Below, piece by piece: positions 7,879 through 16,166 of a stretch of DNA of 64,000 bases (its first letter is position 1; the number at the start of each line of letters is the position of its first letter). This stretch comes from Luxibacter massiliensis. Lineage in GTDB: Bacteria > Bacillota > Clostridia > Lachnospirales > Lachnospiraceae. Both the position numbers and the translations under genes were made by a program. The notes beneath the pieces are model-generated. The model was given only the letters and a program-made list of their open reading frames with translations. It had not been told where the DNA came from and made no database searches. The DNA lies in the NCBI RefSeq assembly GCF_900604355.1, contig NZ_UWOE01000001.1:124001-188000 (forward strand), read 5' to 3'.

Positions 7879-8232
7879 ATGGCAGCAAAGAAAGAGAGGA
7901 CAAAAGAGCAGAGGATTAAGGCAGAGAAAACCAGACTTAAAGGGATTTTCAAAGAGTTAGACGAGAATAAGAAAAAGTTGGTAACGCCGCTGATAGAAAA
8001 GGCTGCATTTATGAGTATCGAGCTGGACGATTTGCAGGAAACCATACGGCAGGAGGGCTGGACGAGTGAGTATCAGAACGGAGAAAACCAATGGGGAACT
8101 AAGAAAAGCCCGGAGGCTGATACTTACATAGCGTTGAGCAAGAATTATGCAGCAGTCATTAAGCAGCTGATTGATTTAGTGCCAGCTGCGAAACGAAAGG
8201 AAAGCAGGCTGCAAGCCCTGCGGGACGAGTAA
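7879..8232 (+). CDS. phage terminase small subunit, P27 family-like
   Basis: 117 residues, helical, with a basic N-terminus (KKERTKEQRIKAEKTRLK) and a C-terminal region resembling P27-type small terminases (PEADTYIALSKNYAAVIKQLIDLVP). It recognises the packaging site and delivers DNA to the large subunit, whose frame opens exactly at this gene's end. SD GGGGTAAAGGA precedes the ATG. The call rests on position and pattern. Confidence 0.7.
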   Translation: MAAKKERTKEQRIKAEKTRLKGIFKELDENKKKLVTPLIEKAAFMSIELDDLQETIRQEGWTSEYQNGENQWGTKKSPEADTYIALSKNYAAVIKQLIDLVPAAKRKESRLQALRDE

Positions 8233-9892
8233 CACGGCTGCACCGTACAGAAACTATATCTATGAGTACCACGCGAAAATAAACAGCGGCGAGATTACGG
8301 CGGGAAAGTGGATAAAAGCTATTTATAAAATCATTGTAGACGGGCTGGAAAAGCAGGAGTATTTCTTTAATGCAAAGACCGCAAATAAAGCCATACGCTT
8401 TATAGAAAATTTCTGTCACCACAGCAAAGGGCGCAACGATTTAATCAAGCTGGAACTGTGGCAAAAGGCCATAGTTTCCGTGATTTTTGGCATACAGGAC
8501 GCGGAAAAAGTGCGCGTTTTCCGCGAAATTTTTATAGTAATCGGCAGAAAAAACGGCAAAAGTTTATTTGCTTCTGCGATTATCGCATACATGGCGTACT
8601 TAGAACCGGAATACGGGCAGGAAATCTATTGTTTAGCGCCGAAGTTAGACCAAGCGGCGCTTGTGTATGACGGATTTTATCAAATGGTACAGGCAGAGGA
8701 CGAGCTTTTAGAGCTGGCAAAGAAGCGCAGGAGCGATATTTATATCGCGGAGACGAACACGGTAATAAAACCGATTGCCTTTAATGCAAAAAAATCAGAC
8801 GGCTTTAACCCGCAGCTGGTGGTATGTGATGAAATGGCAGCATGGAGCGGAGACGCCGGGCTTAAGCAGTATGAGGTTATGAAGTCTGCTTTAGGAGCGC
8901 GTACCCAGCCCATGATTTTAAGTATCAGCACAGCCGGATACATAAACGATAGTATTTATGACGAGCTAATGAAACGCAGCACCAGCTTTTTGAAAGGCAA
9001 TAGCAAAGAGCGCAGGTTATTACCATTCCTTTACATGATTGACGATGTGGAGAAATGGAATGACATAGAGGAACTAAAGAAAGCAAACCCGAATATGGGA
9101 GTATCCGTAAAGGAAAGTTTCTTTATGGATGAGATAGCGATAGCAGAGAGTAGCTTAAGCAAGAAAGCAGAGTTTCTGACAAAGTATTGCAATATCAAGC
9201 AAAACAGCTCGATTGCGTGGTTGGAATATACGACCGTAGACGGGGCAGGTGTGGAAAAGACCTTAGAAGATTTTAGGGACTGCTACGCAGTGGGAGGCAT
9301 TGACTTAAGCCAGACAACAGACCTTACGGCGGCCAGCGTGGTAATTGAAAAGGGCGGCGTGCTTTACGCCTTTACTCAATTCTTTATGCCGAGAAACCGG
9401 GTAGAGAGCTTGCAGGCCACGGACGGCGTACCCTATGACATATTTGTGAAAAAAGGGCTGATTACTTTAAGCGGCGAGAACTATGTAGACTATAAAGATG
9501 TGTTCAACTGGTTTGTTATGCTGCTGGAAACCTACGGAATAAGGCCGCTGCAAATTGGATACGACCGATACAGCGCCCAGTATCTCATAAACGATATGAA
9601 GAACTATGGTTTCCACATGGACGACGTTTTCCAAGGGGAGAATTTAACGCCTGTAATACGGGAATTTGAGGGTATCATAAAGGACGGCAATTTTAAGATT
9701 GCCAATAATAACCTGCTTAAATCACATTTCCTTAATGTGGCGCTTAAGCAGAACATGGAAACCCGGAAATTCAGACCAATAAAGATAGAGCAGCGGGCGC
9801 ACATAGACGGTTTTGTATCTGTCATAGACGCTATGACAGTGCGCCAGAAATATTACGAGGAGTGCGGCGAGCTGCTTAAAAACGCTGCATAG
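8231..9892 (+). CDS. phage terminase large subunit, HK97-type; start unresolved
   Basis: The large subunit packages DNA using an ATPase and a nuclease. GRKNGKS is the Walker A, LVVCDEMAAW the Walker B, and GGIDLSQTTDLTA the first metal Asp of the nuclease. A GTG at 8480 lies inside conserved sequence; the frame upstream (RNYIYEYHAKINSGEITAGK to HHSKGRNDLIKLELWQKA) clearly belongs to the N-terminal domain of the family and is open back to 8180. No ATG, GTG or TTG exists in frame between 8180 and 8480. Initiation may use a rare start, or ribosomes may shift +1 at the small-subunit stop. I set the start at the first codon past that stop overlap. Confidence 0.88.
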   Translation, partial: NTAAPYRNYIYEYHAKINSGEITAGKWIKAIYKIIVDGLEKQEYFFNAKTANKAIRFIENFCHHSKGRNDLIKLELWQKAIVSVIFGIQDAEKVRVFREIFIVIGRKNGKSLFASAIIAYMAYLEPEYGQEIYCLAPKLDQAALVYDGFYQMVQAEDELLELAKKRRSDIYIAETNTVIKPIAFNAKKSDGFNPQLVVCDEMAAWSGDAGLKQYEVMKSALGARTQPMILSISTAGYINDSIYDELMKRSTSFLKGNSKERRLLPFLYMIDDVEKWNDIEELKKANPNMGVSVKESFFMDEIAIAESSLSKKAEFLTKYCNIKQNSSIAWLEYTTVDGAGVEKTLEDFRDCYAVGGIDLSQTTDLTAASVVIEKGGVLYAFTQFFMPRNRVESLQATDGVPYDIFVKKGLITLSGENYVDYKDVFNWFVMLLETYGIRPLQIGYDRYSAQYLINDMKNYGFHMDDVFQGENLTPVIREFEGIIKDGNFKIANNNLLKSHFLNVALKQNMETRKFRPIKIEQRAHIDGFVSVIDAMTVRQKYYEECGELLKNAA

Positions 9893-9910
9893 AAAGGGGA
9901 GAGTAAACGC

Positions 9911-11191
9911 ATGAAATTTATAGATTACCTGTTTCATGGCAGAAAAATGCAGGTAATAGACAGCTATTTTAAAATGCTGAACGGGTACAGCCCGACGTTT
10001 ACCAGCTTTAACGGCGGCGTGTATGAAATGGATTTGACAAGGGTAGCAATCAACAGTTTTGCTACCCATTGCAGTAAGCTAAAGCCGGAGGTTGAGGGCA
10101 GCGCACATAAGCGATTAGAGCGGGTATTACAGTATAAGCCAAACTACTTTATGGATACAGTGAAGTTTATAAAGCGTCTGGCGACAATCTTAGCGGTGGA
10201 AAACACCGCTTTTATTGTGCCTATCGAGGACGAGGCGGGGAACCTGTGCGGCTGGTATCCGATACGCCCGCAGCGCTGCGAGGTGGTAGAGGCAGCAGGA
10301 CAGGTATACTTGCGGTATCTGTTTGCAAATGGGGAGTACGGCGCTATTGAGTTTGAGCGAGTGGGGATTATGACAGACTTTGAATATTCAGACGACCTTT
10401 TTGGAGAGGACAACACCACGCTTAAGCCGACCATGCAGCTGATACATACCCAGAATGAGGGAATTATTAACGCTGTAAAAAATTCTGCAAATATCCGCTT
10501 TCTTGCAAAGGTGGCAAATATGCTGAAGCCGGAGGACATTAAGAAAGAGCGGGAACGGTTTACCGAGGACAACTTAAGCGCAGACAACAAAAGCGGAATG
10601 ATTATTTATGATAATAAATTCAGCGACTTAAAACAGGTGGAAAGCAAGCCGTACACGCCAAACGCGCTGCAAATGCAGCAGATACAGGACAGCGTATGTA
10701 CCCATTTTGGTACAAGTATGGATATTCTGCAAAATAAATTTGATGAAAACACATGGAACGCCTATTACGAGGGGAAAATAGAGCCTTTTGCAATCCAGCT
10801 TTCCCTTGTAATGACGAATATGACATTTACAAAGCGGGAAATTGCACAGGGAAACGCGATTGTATTCAGCGCAAACCGCCTGCAATATGCCAGCAACGCC
10901 ACAAAGCTACAGGTAAGCACGCAGCTTTTCGACCGGGCGCTTTTGTGCCGAAATGACGTAATGGATATATGGAACATGGCGCACGTAGAGGGAGGAGAAA
11001 AATACTATATCCGAAAGGAATATACCGAAGTTAGCAGGCTGGACGATAAAAAAGAGGAGCCGAAAATAGTAGTGCAGCCGATACAGCCGGGGCAGCAGGC
11101 GACGGAGGAGCCGCCAGCAGGCGGGGAGGAGCCGGAACCGCCGCAGCCGGACGATAAAGGGCAGAAAGGAAGTGGAGAAAATGCCGTTTAA
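9911..11191 (+). CDS. phage portal protein (HK97 family)
   Basis: 426 residues. The order after terminase and before the prohead protease, plus sequence such as NTAFIVPIEDEAGNLCGWYPIRP and ALQMQQIQDSVCTHFGTSMDILQ, match HK97-type portals, the dodecameric ring through which DNA enters the capsid. The C-terminus is a disordered Pro/Glu-rich tail. SD AAAGGGGAG lies upstream of the ATG. Confidence 0.88.
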   Translation: MKFIDYLFHGRKMQVIDSYFKMLNGYSPTFTSFNGGVYEMDLTRVAINSFATHCSKLKPEVEGSAHKRLERVLQYKPNYFMDTVKFIKRLATILAVENTAFIVPIEDEAGNLCGWYPIRPQRCEVVEAAGQVYLRYLFANGEYGAIEFERVGIMTDFEYSDDLFGEDNTTLKPTMQLIHTQNEGIINAVKNSANIRFLAKVANMLKPEDIKKERERFTEDNLSADNKSGMIIYDNKFSDLKQVESKPYTPNALQMQQIQDSVCTHFGTSMDILQNKFDENTWNAYYEGKIEPFAIQLSLVMTNMTFTKREIAQGNAIVFSANRLQYASNATKLQVSTQLFDRALLCRNDVMDIWNMAHVEGGEKYYIRKEYTEVSRLDDKKEEPKIVVQPIQPGQQATEEPPAGGEEPEPPQPDDKGQKGSGENAV

Positions 11192-11777
11192 GACAGACAG
11201 GGAATATAGGGCACTGGCCGCGCCTTTATCAGTGCAGGCAGCAACAAAGCGGATAGATACGGAGTATTACGTAGAGGGCTATGCGACAACTTTTGATAAG
11301 CCGTACCTGCTTTATGAGTTTGAGGACGGCACAAAATTTTACGAAAGAATAGACGCACACGCGCTGGACGGCGCGGATATGAGTGACGTTATCATGCAGT
11401 ACGACCATGAGGGGCGGGTATTTGCCCGGCAGTCCAATAAAACGCTGCTTCTGATACCAGACCATAGGGGACTTTTGATTGCAGCCGATTTGGGAAAGAC
11501 AGATTTAGCCCGTGGACTTTATCAAGACATAGAGGCAGGCATGATAACAAAAATGTCGTGGGCGTTCCGGGTGCAGGAAGAAAGTTACGACCGGGCGACA
11601 CGCACAAGGACAATCTTAAAAATCAAAAAGGTTTATGACGTGTCCGCCGTGAGCATACCGGCAAACGGCGACACTGAAATAAGCGCCCGCAGTTTTGCGA
11701 GTAGGAGTTACGAAGCAGAGAAGCAGGAGCGGCTTTATAAGCGGGTGCAGCTGCTAAAGATTAGAGCCAGTTTATAA
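11181..11777 (+). CDS. HK97-family prohead protease
   Basis: 198 residues from the ATG at 11181, which follows GGAAGTGGAGAAA; an in-frame GTG at 11172 is less likely. YYVEGYATTFDKPYLL, MQYDHEGRVFAR (His of the catalytic site) and the Ser-containing ITKMSWAFRV are the hallmarks of the prohead protease. It cleaves the scaffold part of the capsid protein during maturation. It overlaps the portal gene by 11 bases. Confidence 0.88.
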   Translation: MPFKTDREYRALAAPLSVQAATKRIDTEYYVEGYATTFDKPYLLYEFEDGTKFYERIDAHALDGADMSDVIMQYDHEGRVFARQSNKTLLLIPDHRGLLIAADLGKTDLARGLYQDIEAGMITKMSWAFRVQEESYDRATRTRTILKIKKVYDVSAVSIPANGDTEISARSFASRSYEAEKQERLYKRVQLLKIRASL

Positions 11778-11801
11778 GACGAGAAAAGGAGAATTAAAAG
11801 C

Positions 11802-13031
11802 ATGAAAACTTTAAAGGACATTGAGGCGAGATTAGCCCAGATTAAAAACGAGCTGAACACCAGAGGAGCAGAGCTGACAGAGGCAGAAATTACTGCCTTT
11901 GAGAAAGAAGTAGGGGAGTTGCAGGAGCAGAGACAGGCGCTTTTAGACAGCGCGGAAAAGAGAAAGAAGCTGCTGGAAAAGATTGCAAACGGAGAGCCTG
12001 TAGAGGACGGAGACGGAGGCGAAACAACGCCTACGGTTTTGAGGAATTTTAAGGGCGCTGCCGGGGAAACGGACGGCGATAAATACGCGAGCATGGAGTA
12101 CAGAAAGGCATTTATGCAGTATGTGTGCCGTGGTACAAAAATCCCCGCAGAGTACCGGGCAGACGCGGTAAGCACAACTACAGACGTGGGAGCAGTCATT
12201 CCTACTACGGTACTTAACCAGATTGTGCAGAAGCTGGAAAGTACGGGAATGATTTTAACCCTTGTTACCAGAACGGCATATAAGGGCGGCGTGGCAATCC
12301 CTGTATCTACGGTTAAGCCTGTGGCAACGTGGGTAAGCGAGGGGAAAGGCAGCGATAAGCAGAAGCATACCGCAACAAAAGACGGCATGATTACTTTTGC
12401 ATACCATAAGCTGCGCTGCGCGGTAGCGGTATCTCTGGAAGTGGATACAATGGCAATCAGCGCCTTTGAAACCCTGCTTATCAACAATATTGTAGAGGCC
12501 ATGACAAAGGCGCTGGAGCAGGCAATCATTGACGGAGACGGTACGGGAAAGCCGAAAGGCATTTTAGCGGAAACGCCGGAGGCAGGGCAGGCAATCGAAA
12601 GCGCCGCGCCCGCTTACGCCGACTTAATCGCAGCAGAAGCCGCGCTGCCGCAGGCATACGAAAACGGAGCGGTATGGTGCATGAGCAAGAAAACTTTCAT
12701 GCAGTATTACGGGCTGACAGACACCAATGGGCAGCCTATCGGCAGGGTAAACTATGGACTTGCAGGAAAGCCGGAGCGCACCCTTTTAGGCCGTCCGGTA
12801 GTGTGCTGCGACTATGTAAAGAGCTATGCAAGCACGCTGGAGACTGGGGACGTGTTCGCTTTCCTTTTCAATTTCAAGGACTATGTACTTAACACAAACT
12901 ATGCTATGGGTGTGAAAAAGTACGAGGACAACGACACTGACGACCAGGTAACAAAGGGTATCATGCTGGCAGACGGAAAGGTAGTTGATAAGAACAGCCT
13001 TGTAACAATTAAGAAACTGGCAACTGCATAA
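11802..13031 (+). CDS. major capsid protein, HK97-like
   Basis: 409 residues. The first 60-70 residues are a coiled-coil delta/scaffold domain (LAQIKNELNTRGAELTEAE, then ELQEQRQALLDSAEKRKK) expected to be removed by the protease. The rest has the HK97 fold signature: VPTTVLN-like AVIPTTVLNQIVQKLE, IDGDGTGKPKGIL and LLGRPVVCCDYV. SD AAAAGGAG precedes the ATG. Confidence 0.92.
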   Translation: MKTLKDIEARLAQIKNELNTRGAELTEAEITAFEKEVGELQEQRQALLDSAEKRKKLLEKIANGEPVEDGDGGETTPTVLRNFKGAAGETDGDKYASMEYRKAFMQYVCRGTKIPAEYRADAVSTTTDVGAVIPTTVLNQIVQKLESTGMILTLVTRTAYKGGVAIPVSTVKPVATWVSEGKGSDKQKHTATKDGMITFAYHKLRCAVAVSLEVDTMAISAFETLLINNIVEAMTKALEQAIIDGDGTGKPKGILAETPEAGQAIESAAPAYADLIAAEAALPQAYENGAVWCMSKKTFMQYYGLTDTNGQPIGRVNYGLAGKPERTLLGRPVVCCDYVKSYASTLETGDVFAFLFNFKDYVLNTNYAMGVKKYEDNDTDDQVTKGIMLADGKVVDKNSLVTIKKLATA

Positions 13032-13044
13032 AGGAGTTGGAAAA

Positions 13045-13431
13045 ATGAAAGGGAATTTAGATACTAAACAGCTGGAAAGCATGAAGAAAGCCGACTTGCA
13101 GGCGTTGGCGCGGGAGCTGGGAGTAAGCGACGAGGGGACGATTAAGGAAATTGCCGCACGCTGCGCGGCGGTAGAGGTGGACGTACCCGACGAAAGCGAA
13201 CTGACGGAGGAAGATAAAGAGCTTGCGCGCGAAGAAGAAGCGGAGCAGGCAAAACAGGAAAAGCGGCAGCAGGAGAACAAGCCGGGAGAGGGAAAAGCGA
13301 GGGTAAAAGTACTGAAAAGGTACTTAGATAAGCGCTTAAACCAGATTAAAGAGCCGGGAGAGGTTTTTGTTACGGACAAAGAACGGGCAGAAGTTTTGGC
13401 CGGAAAGGAACTTGTAAAAATCGTAGAGTAA
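13045..13431 (+). CDS. phage protein with SAP/HeH-like N-terminus, 128 aa
   Basis: The first 45 residues (LESMKKADLQALARELGVS) resemble a helix-extended-helix or Rho-N type fold. A long highly charged Glu/Lys middle follows, then a compact end (GEVFVTDKERAEVLAGKELVKIVE) often seen in head-completion or capsid-linked small phage proteins. It sits between capsid and connector genes and ends before a strong terminator. Confidence 0.6.
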   Translation: MKGNLDTKQLESMKKADLQALARELGVSDEGTIKEIAARCAAVEVDVPDESELTEEDKELAREEEAEQAKQEKRQQENKPGEGKARVKVLKRYLDKRLNQIKEPGEVFVTDKERAEVLAGKELVKIVE

Positions 13432-13440
13432 CAGAGATAA

Positions 13441-13482
13441 GAGGCGGGAGCTATGGGGACTGATACGCGACCGCCTCTTTTT
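13441..13482 (+). terminator. intrinsic terminator after capsid genes
   Basis: GAGGCGG at 13441-13447 pairs with CCGCCTC at 13471-13477, followed by five T. Placed after the capsid group it may lower transcription into the connector and tail genes. Confidence 0.7.
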
Positions 13483-13510
13483 GACATTCACTTAGAAAGA
13501 GGGTACGGGT

Positions 13511-13852
13511 ATGGCAGCAGATACCACACTGACAGAGAAAATGCGGGCGGCGCTGCGTATCAGCAGTACCAGCGCAAAAATCACAGAGGAAATAGAGGAC
13601 TGTATAAAAGCCTGCAAAGCAGACCTTAAGAACGACGGTGTAAAGAGGGTTGATGAAAACGACGCGCTGATTATCCGGGCAATTACGCTGTACTGCAAAG
13701 CGGAATTTGGATACCAGAATAACGCCGAAAAATTCAGAAACTCTTACGACACTTTGAAAATGCGGCTTTCTATGTCACAGGAATACAATATTGCGCCGGA
13801 TATGTCCGAAACGGACACCACAGGCAGGGAAAGCGGGGCAGAAAATGGCTGA
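13511..13852 (+). CDS. head-tail connector protein (gp6-like)
   Basis: 113 residues; TEEIEDCIKACKADLKNDGVKRVDENDALIIRAITLYCKAEFGYQN is the helical core of gp6-type DNA-packaging connectors that sit below the portal. SD GAAAGAGGGT precedes the ATG. It overlaps the next gene by eight bases. Confidence 0.75.
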   Translation: MAADTTLTEKMRAALRISSTSAKITEEIEDCIKACKADLKNDGVKRVDENDALIIRAITLYCKAEFGYQNNAEKFRNSYDTLKMRLSMSQEYNIAPDMSETDTTGRESGAENG

Positions 13853-14174
13853 ATGGGCGGACGAAATCACACTGATAAGCGAAACAGAGCAGGCAGAACG
13901 GGTAAATGACAATGGCTTTCCCGTGGAGCCTGCGGAAAGCAGCCGTACTGTTTTCTGCAACATGAAATCCGTAGGATACAACGAATATTTCAAGAGTGAA
14001 CAGACAGGAAAAGTGGTAGAGCGCAAATGTGAGGTACATAAGGCAGATTATGGCGGCGAGGATACCGTAGAAATGGACGGGCGGCGCTATTTTGTCCTTA
14101 AAACCTACGACATTGACGAGGACACCATAGAGCTTACGCTTACAGACCTGCGGCACAAAGGAGAGGGGGCATAA
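13845..14174 (+). CDS. head closure / head-tail adaptor protein
   Basis: 109 residues from ATG 13845, overlapping the connector gene end. WADEITLISETEQAERVNDNGFP to RRYFVLKTYDIDEDTIELTLTDL is the beta-barrel pattern of head-closure proteins that plug and open the portal channel. An upstream in-frame start at 13791 would overlap far into the previous gene and is not favoured. Confidence 0.72.
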   Translation: MAEWADEITLISETEQAERVNDNGFPVEPAESSRTVFCNMKSVGYNEYFKSEQTGKVVERKCEVHKADYGGEDTVEMDGRRYFVLKTYDIDEDTIELTLTDLRHKGEGA

Positions 14175-14175
14175 A

Positions 14176-14607
14176 ATGGGAGCATTTAATACCGTGGGCT
14201 TAGAGGCTGTTATTGAGTCTTTCAGCAAGCGGGAGCAGGCGACCGTTTCCGCCGTCCCTAAAATGCTGAAAGCAGGCGCAGACGTGCTGGTGGAGGCACA
14301 GAGGGCAGAGGCAAGGGCTATGGGTATCGTAGAAACGGCTGGTTTTGTCAATTCCATTAAGGCGACAGCGGTAAAGGGAGACGAGCGGGAGCAGCACATT
14401 GACGTATACCCGCAGGGCAGGGCAAAACACGGGAACGACCGCAAGGGCGATAAAAGTAAAGTGCGCTATGCAACTATCGGATTTGTGGCGGAATATGGAA
14501 CGAGCAGCCAAGCAGCACGCCCTTATATGACGGTAGCCAATGAGAAAGCGCACGACAAAGTAGTAAACGAGCAGCTGAAAATATGGGAGCGTGAAAACAA
14601 TGGATAG
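14176..14607 (+). CDS. HK97 gp10-like tail-completion protein
   Basis: 143 residues. The region YATIGFVAEYGTSSQAARPYMTVANEKA is the conserved C-terminal signature of the HK97 gp10 family, which joins head to tail. The start follows the previous stop closely with AGGAGAGGGGG upstream. Confidence 0.82.
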   Translation: MGAFNTVGLEAVIESFSKREQATVSAVPKMLKAGADVLVEAQRAEARAMGIVETAGFVNSIKATAVKGDEREQHIDVYPQGRAKHGNDRKGDKSKVRYATIGFVAEYGTSSQAARPYMTVANEKAHDKVVNEQLKIWERENNG

Positions 14608-14926
14608 CTTGCAGAATGTATTAGAGAGCGCCGGGCTGCCTGCACAGAGAGGAGTTTACACAGGAAAGAAAAAGCCAGCCGCCTATTATACATTCCTGCG
14701 GATTATGAAAAATGCCGCTGTAAATGCTGATGATAAGCGGCAGGGCAGCCGGGAAATGTACCGGGTAACGCTTTTTTCCAAAGTGGACTTTGAGGAGCAG
14801 TTAGAAAAGACGCTGGAAACATTGGAGGCAGCAGGATACTACATAAACAGCGTGGATACAGAAGAATTTGAAACAGAAACCGGGTACTGGTACGTGCCTA
14901 TCACAATCGAGATATTAAAGGAGTGA
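14600..14926 (+). CDS. tail terminator-like protein (DUF3168/gp11-like)
   Basis: 108 residues from the ATG at 14600, overlapping the gp10-like gene by eight bases. Sequence such as GVYTGKKKPAAYYTFLRI and YRVTLFSKVDFEEQLEKTLETLEAAGYYI fits the small proteins that cap the tail tube and set its length. The call is based on pattern and fixed gene order. Confidence 0.65.
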   Translation: MDSLQNVLESAGLPAQRGVYTGKKKPAAYYTFLRIMKNAAVNADDKRQGSREMYRVTLFSKVDFEEQLEKTLETLEAAGYYINSVDTEEFETETGYWYVPITIEILKE

Positions 14927-14932
14927 AATAAA

Positions 14933-15496
14933 ATGACATTAGGATTAAAAGACCTTTACTATGCGTTATGCACAGAGGAGGACGGCGTAGAGAGCTACGA
15001 AACACCAAAGAAAATGTCTGAAGCTATGACCGCTTCTCTTTCCGTAGAGACGGCCAGCGCTACGCTTTATGCAGATGATACATTAAGCGAAAGCGTACAG
15101 GAGTTTTCCAACGGCACGCTGACACTGGGGATTAAGGATTTAACGCCGGAGGTACTGGCGGAGCTTCTGGGGCAGGAAGTAGACCGGAATAAAGTTGTAT
15201 GGGCTGGAAAAGACGACGAGCCGCCCTTTGTGGCCGTTGGATTTAGGGCGAGAAAGACAGGCGGTAAATACCGCTATGTATGGCTGCTGAAATGCAAGTT
15301 TAATCTGCCGTCCGAAAACTACGAGACGAAAGGCGAAAGCATTACTTTTAACACGCCGGAGATTGAGGCCAGTATTACCGCGCGTAAATCGGATGGGCGT
15401 TGGAAAGCAGATTTTGTAGGAGCAGAGACAGACACGGCGGCGACAACGTGGTTTACGGAAGTACCGGAGCCTGCGCCCGCAATGGAATCAGTATAA
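14933..15496 (+). CDS. major tail tube protein (phi13 type)
   Basis: 187 residues beginning LGLKDLYYALCTEEDGVESYETPKK, a recognisable start for phi13-family major tail proteins; the strand-rich remainder and position before the tail chaperones agree. It polymerises into the tail tube around the tape measure. SD AAAGGAGTG lies upstream. Confidence 0.85.
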   Translation: MTLGLKDLYYALCTEEDGVESYETPKKMSEAMTASLSVETASATLYADDTLSESVQEFSNGTLTLGIKDLTPEVLAELLGQEVDRNKVVWAGKDDEPPFVAVGFRARKTGGKYRYVWLLKCKFNLPSENYETKGESITFNTPEIEASITARKSDGRWKADFVGAETDTAATTWFTEVPEPAPAMESV

Positions 15497-15508
15497 AGAG
15501 AGGAGGAG

Positions 15509-15535
15509 AGGCGCGGCGCAGGCCGCGCCTTATTT
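15509..15535 (+). terminator. GC-rich hairpin between SD and start of the chaperone gene
   Basis: A 9-bp perfect stem (AGGCGCGGC/GCCGCGCCT) with a 4-base loop and a short TATTT tail. It follows the tail tube stop, so it may be a terminator. It also lies between a strong GAGGAGGAG site (15499-15508) and the next ATG at 15541, so it could bring the SD near the start when folded. Confidence 0.5.
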
Positions 15536-15540
15536 AAGAT

Positions 15541-15951
15541 ATGAGCGCATTAAAAGACGGAGGATATACAGTTACGTTGAAAGGAAAGGAGTACCGTTTA
15601 CTCTTTACCCTTAACGCACTGGACGAGATACAGGGGAAGTTTGGCGGGTACGATAAGCTGAACGAGGTTTTTAACCAGAATAACCCGGACTGGGTAAAAG
15701 ATACAAAATGGCTGCTTACGCTGCTTTTGAACGAGGGACTTTTAGAGGAGGACGAGAACGCAGAGCTTTTGACAGAAACGCAGGTAGGCAGAATGATACA
15801 CACAGGAAATTTGCAGGAAGTACAGAGGGCTATTTACGCGTCCTTTGTTGCCGGGACAGCAGGAGACGGAGAAAAGGACAACGAGAACGGGGAGGAGCCG
15901 GGAGAGGAAAACGAAGATAAGGGGGAAGTGACAGCCGCGCAGGAAGATTAG
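15541..15951 (+). CDS. tail assembly chaperone (gpG-like)
   Basis: 136 residues. YTVTLKGKEYRLLFTLNALDEIQGKFGG is the conserved N-terminus of tail chaperones of this type, which recruit tape measure and tube proteins. The acidic tail (GEEPGEENEDKGE) holds a G run at 15921-15925 where a -1 shift would continue into the frame of the next ORF. Confidence 0.8.
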   Translation: MSALKDGGYTVTLKGKEYRLLFTLNALDEIQGKFGGYDKLNEVFNQNNPDWVKDTKWLLTLLLNEGLLEEDENAELLTETQVGRMIHTGNLQEVQRAIYASFVAGTAGDGEKDNENGEEPGEENEDKGEVTAAQED

Positions 15952-16163
15952 ACACTGCGCGGCTTTTATATATCGCTATGGTGCTGCTGGGATACCGGGA
16001 GCGTGAGGCGTGGAGGAAAACACCGTATCAGATTGTGACGCTGTTTAAGTATCACAAAGAGTATAGCCAGCCTGCTTTTGTACCAGTGCAGACACAGGCA
16101 GCAGTACCGAAACAGGCAGCAGGAGGCATGGACGCTATCGACATAGCATTAGGGGGACTGTAA
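15921..16163 (+). CDS. tail chaperone -1 frame extension (gpT part)
   Basis: The frame is open from 15921 to a stop at 16161-16163. The internal ATG at 15978 has no ribosome-binding site, and the residues before it (TARLLYIAMVLLGYREREAWRKTPYQI) read as conserved gpT-like sequence. This supports expression as a gpG-T fusion by slippage at the G run in AAG GGG GAA. It ends in AIDIALGGL just before the tape measure start. Confidence 0.6.
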   Translation, partial: GGSDSRAGRLDTARLLYIAMVLLGYREREAWRKTPYQIVTLFKYHKEYSQPAFVPVQTQAAVPKQAAGGMDAIDIALGGL

Positions 16164-16166
16164 AGC

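Noticed and set aside
11735..12562. 275-codon minus-strand ORF opposite the capsid gene
   Set aside because: It mirrors the well-supported capsid protein and shows no domain or start signal.
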